From NCBI GenBank assembly GCA_003550325.1, contig QKWP01000577.1, positions 184,731 to 248,730 of the forward strand: 64,000 nucleotides of DNA, read 5' to 3'. Under the pieces are notes generated by a model, which did no database searches, was not told where the DNA came from, and saw only the letters and a program-made list of their open reading frames with translations. Source of the DNA: Gigaspora rosea (lineage: Eukaryota; Glomeromycota; Glomeromycetes; Diversisporales; Gigasporaceae). The position numbers were made by a program, and so were the translations under genes. Positions within the stretch are counted from its first letter, which is position 1. Every line of letters starts with the position of its first letter. Shown here piece by piece: positions 36,243 to 48,655 of the stretch.

Positions 36243-36475
36243 CTTTTTTTTCTAATAGCGGCACATTCAACTCATTACATTCAATATCAAATTTTTATAA
36301 AGCAAGTTTGAACCCACGCTATGGTGCAGAGCATTCAACTCGGTTCACATGACAACATCAATGAGTTCGAGCCCATTCTATGGTACGGCACATTCAACTC
36401 GGTTCTCATGACAACATTAACGAGTGCATGCCCACGCTATGGTGCGGCTCATTTAACTTGTTACATGACAACAGG
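36243..36475. repeat. ~58-bp tandem repeat, about four units
   Basis: Units contain CCCACGCTATGGTGCGGC, CATTCAACTCGGTTC and CATGACAACATYAA. CTATGG anchors lie near 36318, 36376 and 36436. Inside the hAT element. Confidence 0.85.
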
Positions 36476-36959
36476 CAGGGCGCTAGGTGCTAGGTGCAAT
36501 GAATGAGAGAGGGCGGGAGGGATAGGAGCCAGATCATAATCGGGCACCGAAGAGAACAAGTGACAACTTCAGCAAACTGCTGATGAATCAAAAAGGACAA
36601 GTTGGGAACTAAAAGTTTATTGAGAAGACAAGCGAAGAAAGAAAACACTGAGATTTACCATTTACTCCTACATGTATCTTTATAATCTCTGCATATCTAT
36701 AATCTATTACATGCATCTATAATCTCTATTGCATGCAATCATATGCTAATACCTTTTTCATATAAGCCTCAATTTCATATAAGCCACAAATCAGGTTATC
36801 CTCGTGATAATAACCCTAGCATGACTTCATCAACGCATAGGGCTATTTTTTGTCTATCCAAATATCGTGTTCCACAAATAGACAAATATTAAAATATCAT
36901 GTAACAAAAAAATTCCAAAATTACTAACCCGACACAAACTAAATAAATTCTTTAATAAT

Positions 36960-37145
36960 TAGAATATAATAAAAATTAAATAATAGAAATAAATAACAGA
37001 ACCTGAGATTCGAGTTTTGTAATAATAATAATAATAATAAAATAATAAAATTAAAATTAAAATTAATAATAAAACTATTACAAAACTCGAATTTCGAGTT
37101 CTGTTTATTTATTTATATTTAATTTTTATTTATTCATCTACTACT
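36960..37145. repeat. Long palindrome around an (AAT)n core
   Basis: AATAACAGAACCTGAGATTC and GAGTTTTGTAATA on the left return as TATTACAAAACTCGAATTTC and GAGTTCTGTTTATT on the right. The pairing continues outward through TTTAATTTTTATT. A nested MITE is likely. Confidence 0.8.
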
Positions 37146-37532
37146 ATTTCTAATTTTTTTCTTTTTTATTTTTGATGCGCATTTGTTCTTATTACGTAAA
37201 CACAGTATCATACCCGGGGCTTTTAATACGTATTTATCCTTTATTTTTCGAATATTATTCTATACTGTAAATTTTAAGAAAGTGTAAAAAAATTATTTTA
37301 AGCATGTTTTTTATATTTAAAATTAAATAAACTTAGTCCATAAACTCGAGCTTGAACTTAAAGCTAACCCGAAGTTTATGCTTAAGTTTATGAACTCAAG
37401 CTCAAACTCAAGTTTAACCGTTAAAGTTCGACTAAAGTTCATGAACTTCAGTTCAGTTCGTTTTTTCTTTGAACTTCTTGGGACTGAGCCAGAACCGGAC
37501 TGAACGAACCACTTAACATCCCTAATCTCATC

Positions 37533-38139
37533 ACGCCTCGATCGTAGCCTGCTACATTAGGGTTAGGTTAGATAGTTTGTTGTATTAATTGTATTAGAGT
37601 TTTCCCACAATGTACGTATATACTTACATACGTACCTTTGGCTCGATTCAAGTCACATATATAAATGATTACGTGACTAGTCACAATAACCCAATAAAAA
37701 TAGAAGGAAATATTATTTCCTTTTTACTATGCTATTTTATAAAATGTATAACATTTTTTTGACAATTATTGATTATATGTATAATGTATAAAATTATAAA
37801 TATACATACTGTATAATTTAATTTGTAGACTATACTACGCATCTTTTCAAATTTATACTGTACATAAGATCATATACCCCTTGTAAAGTATTTAATAGCT
37901 ATATTAATAAGTTTACAACTAAAAATAAATAGGATTTATAAATCGCTGATATCGAAATAAATATGCTACTAATTTAATTCGAAAATGGAAACTTAATAAT
38001 AATTATTAACAGATATCAGATATAAATATTTAAACCAAAAGTTAAAAACACCAGACTTAGCATTACAGAAAATACCACATGAAGATATGACAATTACAAG
38101 ATAGAAAAGTTAATAAGAAGTGGTTCGTCAAGATATAAC
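37533..38139. other. Gene-free AT-rich spacer
   Basis: No domain or repeat stands out, apart from a short TTAGGGTTAGGTTAG tract near 37556. Confidence 0.5.
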
Positions 38140-39372
38140 GTTTTATTTGAAAATTTTCATATTCTGAGTATGAGATATCACTGAAGAAAATTTCGATGTA
38201 AGTGACAATTAATGATTCTTTTATAAAAAACAGGACATAAATCTATGAATTATGGAAAATTGTTGCCAGCTTTTACGACTTTGCGCATAAAATTTGTACA
38301 TTGCCGCTTTTTGCATATTGTTACTGGTGAATATTACTCTTTTTGCATTATTAATTTCTTTACTAAGGAATCGCAGATTATTTTCATTATTAATAAAATT
38401 TTAAGTTCATCGAGATTTGACATAATACTGCGACATAGCTTTTTAAGAACTTCTTCGAAACCATTGAGATAATTTGTGATATTTGTTCAAAAACATGATC
38501 AGCATTATATAAATTGCCATCAGCTTTAAATTCGCAATTATTTTCAGTTCTGTTATCATTTGGGGTTTTTGTCTATCGTCCCTGAGTTATCATGTACACA
38601 TGCAGGAGTTTTGTAATCAGCATTTGTGGCATCTTAATTATTATATTTCTAATCATCAAAGTCGGATGATAGGCCTAGATTTGATAGGCCTAGATTTTAA
38701 TAGGGTTAAATCTATTTTTTTAAAGAAAATGACTATTCGGATATATTCTTATAATACACTTATATAGTCTCTGAAATTTATTATTCTGTAAATTTTATAA
38801 CAAACATTTACGAAATGAAACGGAACAGTGGAGAATGTTCTTTAATGAAGTAGAATTCAATATTATTAAGGTGTATTGACTTAAAAATAAATGACGCATC
38901 ATGATCTTTTTAATAAAATTACTTATTCGTAGATATATGCATCTTAATTAAATTATTAATGTAATATAATTTTAGTTTTTTGTTTTATATTCTTTTTTTT
39001 TTATACAAATCAATACCATGATAAGGAAAAGTTTAACGCGATTTATACATTAATAGTATCGAGTGGGTGTCGGGAGTTGACAATTTCTATCTATTGTTGA
39101 AAAACAGATAATGGTTGTCTAAACAAACATTTCAATTAAGCCCATTTCTAATGTTATACTCAAGTAGTCTACTTGAGGATTAATCCTGTTGTCTAATAAG
39201 TCCAATAATTTCTAACGCTAAATTAGATAAAAACAGTTGAAAAGGATAATTAACGATAATATGAAAAAAGATTTCCCATCACTATAATTAACATCACAAT
39301 ACGCATGCAGTAATTGCATCTAAAAATATACATTACACAATTCCCACCTCAACATTATTTTCCTGCATCAAA
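38140..39372. promoter_or_regulatory. Upstream region of Sel1-kinase copy 2 (truncated block A)
   Basis: Colinear with block A from the edge of the BTB 5' region (GATATCACTGAAGRAAATTTC at about 38170) to the kinase ATG. The BTB gene itself is missing. The TATA region reads GCATCTAAAAATATACATT, so the TATATAAA of copies 1, 3 and 4 is lost here. Confidence 0.75.
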
Positions 39373-41271
39373 ATGTCAAATTTTATCAATATATTTAAAA
39401 AGCAACGTGAAAAATCGAAAATTCATCAGATATTACTCAAATAACTAACAATATTACCCAATTCTGCAATTGTAAGAATCTTTCACAAAACTTTAGAAAT
39501 GAAATTGTCAAAGACATGTGTAGTCTTTATAATGAAGAAATATTGAAAGGAAAAACTTCTAATTCAATTTTAAGACGTTAGAACATTTTCTAATAAAGAA
39601 GAAGCAAAATCCAGGTAATATTATCGATTTTTATTAGATTATCAAACCAATACAACAATTCAACTTGTTCTTACAAGTTGCTATATTTTTCTAAATGGTT
39701 GAAAAAGATGAACACAAAGCATTCAATTATTACCAAAAATTAGCAGAGATGAATAATTGGAGTTGAAAGGATAACATAAGGTATTTATTTATTACCAAAA
39801 ATCAGCAGAGATGGGAAATGCTAATGGACATATTATGTTAATCTTGTTATCTAAATGGAATTGGAGTTGAAAAGGATGAATGTAAGGCATTTATTTTTTA
39901 TCAAAAATCTGCAGAGATGGGAACCGCTAATGAAATATTTAGTGTTGGATATTGTTATCGAGATGGAATTGGTGTTAAAAGGATTAACATAAGGTTTTTT
40001 TTTTATTTCAAAAATCTGCGGATATGAAGGACGATACTGGGACATATCGAACTGGTCTTTGTTATTTATATGGAATTTGAGTTGGCAAAGATGAAAAAAA
40101 CCTTTGAATATTTTAAAAAAGCTGCATATATGGATCATGTTAAAGAAATTCACAAGTAGGTGACTGTTATCGAAATGGAATCTGAGTACCGAGAGATAAA
40201 CAGCGGGCTAATCATTGGTATCGAATAGAAAAAGGTGCAAACAATATAGACAAATTATCATATGAGAATATTGATGATAGTTTGAGAAAAATACTAGACG
40301 ATGAAAAATATTAACTATCATTGATTCCTTATAACGAATTTCAATATATAAAAGAAATGGGAAAAGGTGAATTTGCGACTGTATATTATGCACTCTGTCT
40401 TGATAAAAATAGAAGTAATTAGATATCAATTGCTCTTAAATTGATTCATGGTTCAAATAAATGTAATCAAGAATTGGTCGAAGAGGTAATATTAATGCAA
40501 TCACGAATTTGTTAATGAAGTAATACTAATAATTTGTTTTTTTTTTTTTTATCTATTATAGTATTTCGAAAACGAATATCATTCTTAGAATATCAAGAGA
40601 TGATAAATCAAAAGATTATATTATTATTTGAAATATTCGAGTGAAGGCTCATTGCATCAAAATCTTGAGTCGATAGTACAAATGAAATGGAAAGATAAAT
40701 TAAGTGTGTTGTATAGTATCGCTTCAAATCTTGAATCAATCCATTCTCAAGAATTGATTCATCGAGATTTACATTCCGGAAATATCTTGCAAAATCATAT
40801 ACATAGATTTAGGATTTTTAACATCATCTAATATAAAACAAAAAGAAGAAACTAGTGATGTTATGTCATAGGTGGCACCCGAAGTTCTAATGGGTCAAGC
40901 ATTCAAGCAAGCAGCAGATATCTACAGATTATGTATGAGGTTTCAACTGGAAGAAGAGCATTTGATAGCGAAACTTTTGACACTAAACTTGCAGTAAAAA
41001 TTTTGGCAGGGAAAAAGGCCAGAATTTGATAAGGGAATACACGTACCTGATTGTTACTTCGAATTAACTAAGGAATGCATGGGCAGGTTCAAAATAAACA
41101 ACCCACGGCAACTGTCATTGTTAGCATAATTAGTTATTGGCTTTACGAGTTGGGCAAGGATAATGATAATGAAATCAAAAAACGATTCTTTGAAGCCGAC
41201 AAAATTAATGTTGAATCACCAAAACACACGGATCACATAGTCATCATTGCGTATGTGGTAACAAAAAATTA
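39373..41271 (+). pseudogene. Sel1-repeat/TKL kinase, copy 2, heavily broken
   Basis: Colinear with copy 1 from the ATG through the Sel1 repeats (39700-40200), Gly loop (near 40365, KGEFATV with Gly replaced by Glu), intron (40486-40561, ends in TATAG) and kinase lobe (IHRDLHSGNIL near 40755-40785). The frame breaks within the first 20 codons (one A missing in the A-run of GTGAAAAATCG) and many times later. The DLG and activation segment are partly deleted after 40800. No functional product is possible. Confidence 0.93.
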
Positions 41272-42579
41272 GATTTGCATAAATTTCTAATGATTTATAA
41301 ACCAATCCTCATTGTTTATTTACCCAAAATTGCTAAAAGAAAGATAATTTATTTAAATAAACCTTTTTATTTGCCCTTGTATGAACATGAGTTGGACTTG
41401 TATCGGTCATTATTCGACCGAATTCGATAAGTTTTTGATTTTGGCATGTCTGACTTTTAATTATTTAACCAATTTCATAATGTTTTTTCTTTTATATATT
41501 ATATTATTGTAAAGAATGGACTTCATATATATATATATATTTCTGTATTTATTATAATATGTTATTTTAAAGATGAAAGTTTTCTTTTTTATATAATAAG
41601 ATATGCTATTTTTAAAAGATGAACGTTTCCTTTTTACGTTATTGTAAAGGACGAGTCTCATGACCTTGACAATTATATATTAATAAAACACTTTTAAAAA
41701 TGATGACAAAAATATGACAACAGTGTTTTCATTTTTGAAATTTTCGTACACGAAAATCTTATAAATCTTGACGCCTTATCACTTATCTAATTAAAGCAAT
41801 ATGGTAAAGATGGCTGTGACCATTTATTTTAACTACAATGTATAACTTTCATTAATAAAAATTGAAAACAGCACGGAAATTTAAGCCGTACTTGAATATA
41901 GAAACTTTTTACACAATAAAATACGAACTCAAACGTTTATAAAATATGTACACAAAATAATTATTCAATATACTGTAAAAATTAATATTTAAACTATTAT
42001 TCTAATTTGTTAATTGCACAATCAAATTCCTATTGAATTTTTAAATGCAATGGCTTTTCTTTGGTGATATTAAGCTTTTTAAATTACAATACTAACTAAT
42101 TTAATTTTTAAAAGAAATGCAACATTGTTATCATAAAAACGCAATAATTAATACTTACTAATTAACAACACTTATGTAACAGATTGGCGCATCAATTAAT
42201 TAACAATCTGTATACTGTAATAACAATCAACTTTAATTAGTTGCCATGAACAAAAATAGGCAAAATTTGCCAATCACCATATCAGTCACCATACAATTGA
42301 ATTAATAAATAAACCATATTTAGTAATCTGCATGATGACTAAATAATGACTACAAAATGCACATTTTGCACATTCTGAAGTAAAGATGAACAAAATAAAT
42401 ATTTAATTACGTAACATTTATTTTTTATCTTACAACATATATTATTTATATGTAATGGGAAACAAATTTTAACCGCAAAAGTCCTTTAACCAAATTTTTT
42501 TATTTTCACAGAATATAATTTATTTATTTAGCTAATAAAAGCTTTCTAACTTTTCACAGAATCCCCTATATCTAAGAAC

Positions 42580-42970
42580 CAAAGAACTTACATGCGTTAC
42601 GATAATTGTTGCATATTTACCCAAAATTTAACAATTTCATTAGAAGTAACATTTTCTGATGATCAAAATTTTAACGAAATTTCATCGGAAATATCCTCAT
42701 TTGTCTATGGTTTCATTAAAAAATTTTTTAGTGACAGACAAATTGATCAGTTCAAGCCTTACCGAACAAGATTACAATGCATTCCGACACAGATTTTGGA
42801 AATTAGAGTATGAAACAGAAATTTTTTTTTCTTTTGTTAAACCGATTAAAACCGGTTTAACATAAGAAAAATGAAACCGGCTCCAAACTCTATTAGAAAC
42901 CTTCCTACATGAGTTGATCCCAGAATATATCCACTGCACTATCGACCCACACGCCCGTTAACCAGAATGA
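42580..42970 (-). mobile_element. Dispersed repeat with tRNA-like promoter boxes, copy 1
   Basis: On the minus strand 42965-42890 reads GGGCGTGTGGGTCGATAGTG, CAGTGGATATATTCTGG, GATCAACTCATGTAGG, resembling a tRNA-type A box and B box in order. The rest (AACCGGTTT tract, GCATTCCGACACAGATTTTG) is shared with 47080-47560 and partly with 3890-4345. A tRNA-derived SINE is possible; the tRNA resemblance is by eye only. Confidence 0.4.
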
Positions 42971-43143
42971 ATCATATATGCATAATGATTCTTGACTTAT
43001 TTAAACGCTTATTATTAATTAAAGAATTCAAAAAAAAAATTAAAAATAATAAAAAAAATATATGTACTAACATTATTTTTTAATAACATAAATTGTACAC
43101 TAATCACATCCAAATTAAATATATATATATTTTATATGTGTAT

Positions 43144-43175
43144 ACTAATGAGGGCGCCAGTTGCGCCACATCTAC
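43144..43175 (-). other. Possible degenerate Helitron 3' end at the unit B boundary
   Basis: On the minus strand a hairpin GGCGC-AACTG-GCGCC is followed by CTCA and TTAG|T at the start of tandem unit B. A decayed version lies at about 47885-47910 at the start of unit C. TTAG would be a C-to-T change of the canonical CTAG. Weak on its own. Confidence 0.35.
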
Positions 43176-43184
43176 TCTTGTATT

Positions 43185-43796
43185 GTTATAATGCACTTTT
43201 GTAGTCTCTGAATTTATTAGTTTTATGACAAATATTTGCGAAATGAAACGAAACAGTGAGAATATTTACTAATGACGTAGAATTCAATATTATTTAGATG
43301 CATTGACTTAAAAATAAATGACACATCATGATCTTTTTAACAAATTTATTTCGTCATAGATATAAATTATTAAGTAAGATAGTTAAAGTTCTCGGTTTAT
43401 CTTTTATACTTTTTATTCAAATTAATACATAATAAAGAAAAGTTCAACGAGATTTAGACATTACTAGTGCGAGTGGATGTCGAGGTTGACAATTTCTATC
43501 TATTATGAAAAAGCTAATGGTTGTCTGAAACAAGCACTTCAATTAAGTTCATTGCTAATGTTGTTCTCAAGTAGTCACATGCAGGATTAACCCTGTTGTC
43601 AAATATATACAATAAATTTTTAGCGTCAAAATGGATAAAAACAGGTTGTTTTTTTTTGAAGAGGATAATTAACGATAATATCGCTTTGAATAACATCCTA
43701 ATATGTCAAGTTACACTACGTATGCATAATTGCATCTAAAAATATATAAATTGCCAATACATACCTTCCGCCTCAACACTCTTTTCTTGCGTCAAA
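43185..43796 (+). promoter_or_regulatory. Upstream region of Sel1-kinase copy 3, TATA box retained
   Basis: Same landmarks as 15485-16147: ATTTGCGAAATGAAACGAAAC, GTAGAATTCAATATTATT and TTAACGATAATAT. The core TGCATCTAAAAATATATAAATT lies at about 43733-43753, followed by CTCAACACTCTTTTCTTGCG before the ATG. Confidence 0.7.
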
Positions 43797-45749
43797 ATGT
43801 CAAATTATATTAATATGTTTGAAAAGCAGCGTGAAAAAATCGATAGCTCTTCAGATATTACTCAAATAACCAACAATATTACCCAAATGTATTTAGAAGA
43901 TACCAATTTACTGGATCTTTCACAAGATATTCGAAATGAAATCGTCAAAGAAATGTGCAATCTTTATAATGAAGAAAGATTGAAAAGCAATAGTGCTGAA
44001 CCAATTCTTGAGAAGTTAGAGCAATTCCTAATAAAGAAGAAGCTAAATCCAGTTAATATAATCGATTTTTTCTTAGATTATCAAACCAATCCAACGATTC
44101 AACTCGTTCTTGCAAATTGCTATTGTTATGGTAAATGGGTTGAAAAGGACGAACACAAAGCATTCAATTATTACCAAAAATTAGCAGAGATGAATAATTC
44201 CCAAGGAACATTTTGCATCGGTGCCTGTTACGATAAAGGAATTGGAGTTGAAAAGGTGAACGTAAGGCATTTATTTATTATCAAAAATCTGCAGAGATGG
44301 GTGACGCTATTGGAACAAATAATCTTGGGTATTGTTATCGAGAAGGAATTGGAGTTGAAAAGGATGAACATAAGGCATTTATTTATTATCAAAAATCAGC
44401 AGAGATGAGGTACGTTGGTGGAATATTTAATGTTGGATTTTGTTATCTACATGGAATTGGAGTTGAAAAGGATACACATAAGGCATTTATTTATTATCAA
44501 AAATCTGCAGAGATGGGGGACGATGCTGGAACAGTTCAAACTGGTCTTTGCTATTTGTATGGAAAGGGAGTTGGCATAGATGAAAAAAAAGCCTTTGAAT
44601 ATTTTAAAAAAGCTGCAGATATGGGCGAAATTGTCGCAATTTTAGTAGTAGCTGACTGTTATCGAAATGGAATTGGAGTACTGAGATATATACAGCGGGC
44701 TAATCATTGGTATCGAAATAGAAAGAGGCGTAAATAAGATAAATAAATTATCTTATGAGAACATCAATGGTAATTTGAAAAAAATACTAGACGATGAAAA
44801 ATATCAACTATCATGGATTCCTTATAATGAATTTCAAGATATAGAAGAAATAGGAAAAGGTGGATTCGCGACTGTCTATTCTGCATATTGGGATGATAAA
44901 AATAAAAAGGTTACGATAGCAATTGCACTTAAATTGATTCATGGTTCAAATGAATGTAATAAAGAATTTGTTAAAGAGGTAATATTAATGCAATCAAGAA
45001 TTTATTAATGAAGTAATACTAATGTTTTGTTTTTTATTTAATTATAGTTGAAAACATATTGCGAAATCGGATACGAAAATTCATCATTCTTAAAATGTTA
45101 TGGAATATCAAGAGATTATAAATCGAAAGATTATATTATCATTTTGAAATATGCGAAGAAAGGCTCATTGAGTCAAAATCTTAAATCGGTAGCACAAATG
45201 AAATGGAAATATAAATTAAATGTGTTGTATAGTATTGCCTCAGACCTTGAATCGATCCATTCTCAAGAATTGATTCATCGAGATTTACATTCCGGAAATA
45301 TCTTGCAAGATTATTTACATAATGCATACATTACAGATTTAGGATTTTCAACATCATCTAATATAAAACAACAAGAAGAAATTACTGATGTTATGTCATA
45401 TGTAGCACCCGAAGTTCTAACGGGTCAAGCATTCACGCAAGCGGCAGATATCTACAGCTTTGGAGTTATTATGTATGAGGTTTCAACTGGAAGAAGAGCA
45501 TTTGATGGTGAACCTTTCGACACTAAACTTTCAGTAAAAATTTGTCGGGGAGAAAGACCAGAATTTGATAATGGAATACACGTACCTGATTGTTACGTTG
45601 AATTAGCTAAGGAATGCATGGACCAGGATAAAAATAAACGACCTACGGCAACTGTCATTGGTGGCATAATTTGTTATTGGCTTTACGAGATAAATAAGGA
45701 TAATAATAATGAAATCAAAAAACAATTTTTGGAAGCCGGTAAAAATTAA
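43797..45749 (+). pseudogene. Sel1-repeat/TKL kinase, copy 3, three single-base frameshifts
   Basis: Exon 1 43797-44978, intron 44979-45047 (GT...TATAG, intact acceptor), exon 2 45048-45749. It has one more Sel1 repeat than copy 1. Kinase motifs are all present: GKGGFATV, ALKLI, HRDLHSGNIL, DLG, APE. Three indels break it: one base missing near 44256 (GAAAAGGTGAACG against GGATGAACG elsewhere), one extra A near 44717 in TATCGAAATAG (restoring the first frame), and an extra A near 45744 that truncates the C-terminus about 30 residues early. The first two bracket about 150 codons. Sequencing error in homopolymers cannot be excluded, so this may be closer to intact than it looks. Confidence 0.88.
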
Positions 45750-47079
45750 ACTTAATGTTGAATCATCAAAACATCCCGATCATATATACACCAGCAAACT
45801 CATCAATACACAAGAGATAACAAACAAATTAGATTTGCATTAAATTCCTAAAGATTTATAAATCAATTCTTTTTTTTTTTTTTAAAACAATAAAATTTAA
45901 TTTATTTATTTAAAAAACCTTTTTATTTGCCATTGTATGAACATGAGCTAGACTTGAATCGGACTTTATTCGACCGATTTCGATAACTGATAAGTTTTTG
46001 ATTTCTACATGTTTGTTTTTAATTTTTATTACTTTTATATGTTATATTATTGTAAAGGATGGACTTATATATATATATTATAAGTTATTTTAAAGGATGA
46101 AAGCTTCTTTTTATATATTATAGTATGCTATTTTTTAAATGATGGACTCTTTATGCAATACCTTTAAAAAATGACCAAAATATGGGATAGTCTTTTCATT
46201 TTTCGAAATTTTCGTACACAAAGTTCTTATAAATCTTAATACATGTATCACTTATCTTTCATTTATTTTAACTACAATGTACAACTATTTCCACTAATAA
46301 AAATTGAAAACAGTACATAAATTTAAGCTGTACTTGAATATTGAAACTTTTTACATAGTAAAATACGAACTCAAACGTTTATTAAAAACATGTACAATTC
46401 AAACTAATTATTCAATATGCTGTAAAAATTAAAAATTAACTAATTAATAACATTTAAACTATTTAATTATCGTAATTTGTTATCAAACACCCATTGAATT
46501 TTAAGTGTAATGACGTGTCTTTAGTGACATGAAACTCTTTTTAAATTTACAATACTAACTAATTCATAAATTTTATTATAAAGAGGCAATAATTAATATA
46601 CTTACTAATCAACGACATTTATGTGGGAATATCAATTAACAATCTATATAATAACAATTAACCTTAATTAGTTATCATGAACAAAATAGGTCACCATACT
46701 GAATTAATAAATAAACCATATTTAGTAATCTGCATGATGACTAAATAATGGCTATATGTTGGCAACAAAATGCACATTTTGCACATTCTGATGTAACGAC
46801 GAACAAAATAAGTAATTATTACGCACACTTATTTTTTGTCTTACAATATTATTTATATGTGTAATGGGAAAATAAATTTTATCCTCAAAATCCGTTAATC
46901 AAAAGTTTTTTCATTTTACAGCATATAATTTATTTATTTAGCTAATAAAGGCTTTCTAACTTTTCACAGAATCCCCCTATATTTAAGAATCCAAGAATTT
47001 ACATGCGTTATGGTAATTGATACATGTTTATTTTTACGCCCAAAATTTACCAAAATTCGCTAGAAGTAACTTTTTCAGG

Positions 47080-47560
47080 AGTATCCAAAATTTCAATCGA
47101 AATTTCATAGAAAATATCCTTATTTGTCTAGCGTCCCACAGGTTGTGTAATTAATTCTCGATCGTAATCATAGTATAACTCGAACCGGCAAACCTGAAAA
47201 CTCATACAGGGCCAAAATCCTAGGTCGTAATGCATCAAAATCAAGCCAGCCTTAGCGATACTACCTAACAAAGTCTATAACAAAATTATCAACTGACACT
47301 TTATACTTAATAAATGGTTATGGTTTTATTAAAAAAATTTTTAAATTGATCAATTCAAGCTCTACTGACCAAAGATTCCAATGCATTCGACACAGAATTT
47401 GGAAACTGAGTTTGAAACAGAATTTATTTTTCTTATGTTGAAATCGATTAAAACCGGTTGTAAATGAAACCGGTTCCAAACTCTATTAGAAACCTTCCTA
47501 CATGAGTTGATCCCGGAACATAACCACTGCACTATCGACCCACAAGCCCGTTAACTAGAT
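47080..47560 (-). mobile_element. Dispersed repeat with tRNA-like promoter boxes, copy 2
   Basis: Colinear with 42580-42970 in the tandem unit, including the minus-strand GGGTCGATAGTGCAGTGG and GGGATCAACTCATG. An extra segment at 47150-47280 (AACTCATACAGGG, TAGGTCGTAATGCATC) resembles 3960-4015 of the foldback element near the window start. Confidence 0.4.
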
Positions 47561-48089
47561 TGAATCTTAAATATATAATGATCCTTGGCTTATTTAAACA
47601 CTTATTATGAAAGAATTCAAAAAAAAAAATTTAAAAAATTATAAAAAAAATATATGTAACTAACTTTATTTTCTAATAACATAAATTGTACATAAATTAT
47701 ATTCAAATTAAAAAACTATTCATATAATATGTTGTACCCAATCTAAATTTGCCCCAATGTCAATTTTCTAAAATTTAGCTAAATGCCCTGCTAACATTAA
47801 TTTGTTTAGGCTGATAATTTTGGCCAATTGACATTTGGGATAAATTGACATATGGAGCACAACATATATATATATTTTATATATGTATACTAATAAGGGG
47901 CCAGTCGCGTTCTCTTGTATTGTTATAATACACTTATGTAGTCTTTGAAGTTTATTAGTGAGAATGTTCTCTAAAATGAAGTAGAATTCAGTATTATAAA
48001 GATGCATTGATTTAAAAATAAATGACATCCAACAAAATTATTTCGTCATAGATATATGTATCTTAATTAAATTATTAAAGTAATATAAT

Positions 48090-48259
48090 TAGTGAGGACA
48101 ATTTGCAGTTTTTCCAAAAATCCCGCGCAAGATGCGGGATCACGCGCGTGATTCATGAATTGTTTACTGGAAATCTGTAAATTTCGGCCGGAATTATCGT
48201 ATTGTCCGAATTATCCAGCGCATCACGTGATTGATCACGCGTGCGATTCCGCATCACTA
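48090..48259. mobile_element. hAT-type MITE with exact empty site in paralogue
   Basis: 170 bp with ends TAGTGAGGAC and (complement) TAGTGATGCGG, flanked by the 8-bp duplication AATATAAT (48082-48089, 48260-48267). The empty site TAAAGTAATATAATTAAAGT is present once at about 15690-15710 in the copy 1 promoter. Inside are CCCGCGCAAGATGCGGG and ATCACGCGCGTGAT palindromes, unusually GC-rich for the region. The YARNG terminus plus 8-bp duplication indicate hAT. Confidence 0.92.
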
Positions 48260-48357
48260 AATATAATTAAAGTTCTCGGGTTATCTTTATACTTTTTATT
48301 CAAATCAATGCCATAATAACGAAAAGTTTAACGAGATTTAGACATTATTAGTGTCGT

Positions 48358-48655
48358 GATTTGAACCTAGAATAAATTCGTAATCGGTTAACCGAACCGA
48401 AATATTTGTTGTCAACCGATTGATATTACTTCACGTTTTACTTTCGGGAATTATCGGACCTTTGCTCAAATTTTTGTCTCAACCTTGCTAGATTTTTATG
48501 TTCATTCATTTTCTTTTCGGAACTTTCGGGACCTTTGCTCATTCCTGATATCATTTGCATTTTGTCAACCGATTACCGATTTCAACCGGTTGTACGGGTC
48601 AACTGATTACCCGAAAATTATTCGGTCCAAGTCGGTTAACCAACCGGTACAAATC
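48358..48655. mobile_element. MITE with GATTTGWACC ends
   Basis: Present in the unit C promoter but absent at the matching position in copies 1, 3 and 5. Ends GATTTGAACC and (complement) GATTTGTACC. Internal CGGTTAACCGAACCG and GTCGGTTAACCAACCGG are arranged as inverted subrepeats. The target duplication is unclear. Confidence 0.7.

Larger units (their letters stand above)
35339..37524. mobile_element. hAT-type element with exact 8-bp target duplication
   Basis: Left end TAGGAATATTAAGTGGTTC and right end (complement) TAGGGATGTTAAGTGGTTC form the terminal inverted repeat. ATCTCATC flanks both sides (35331-35338 and 37525-37532). The YARNG start and 8-bp duplication are hAT hallmarks. Subterminal regions are rich in GGTTYA/TGAACY motifs in opposite orientation (TTTATAAACT at 35450-35540; AAGTTYATGAACT at 37330-37450). 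No transposase is recognisable; the interior holds microsatellites, a 58-bp tandem repeat and a palindrome. Confidence 0.9.

Noticed and set aside
35944-36255. 103-codon open frame rich in Arg and Glu
   Set aside because: It is the (GA)n microsatellite read in one frame; nothing resembles a protein beyond the repeat.
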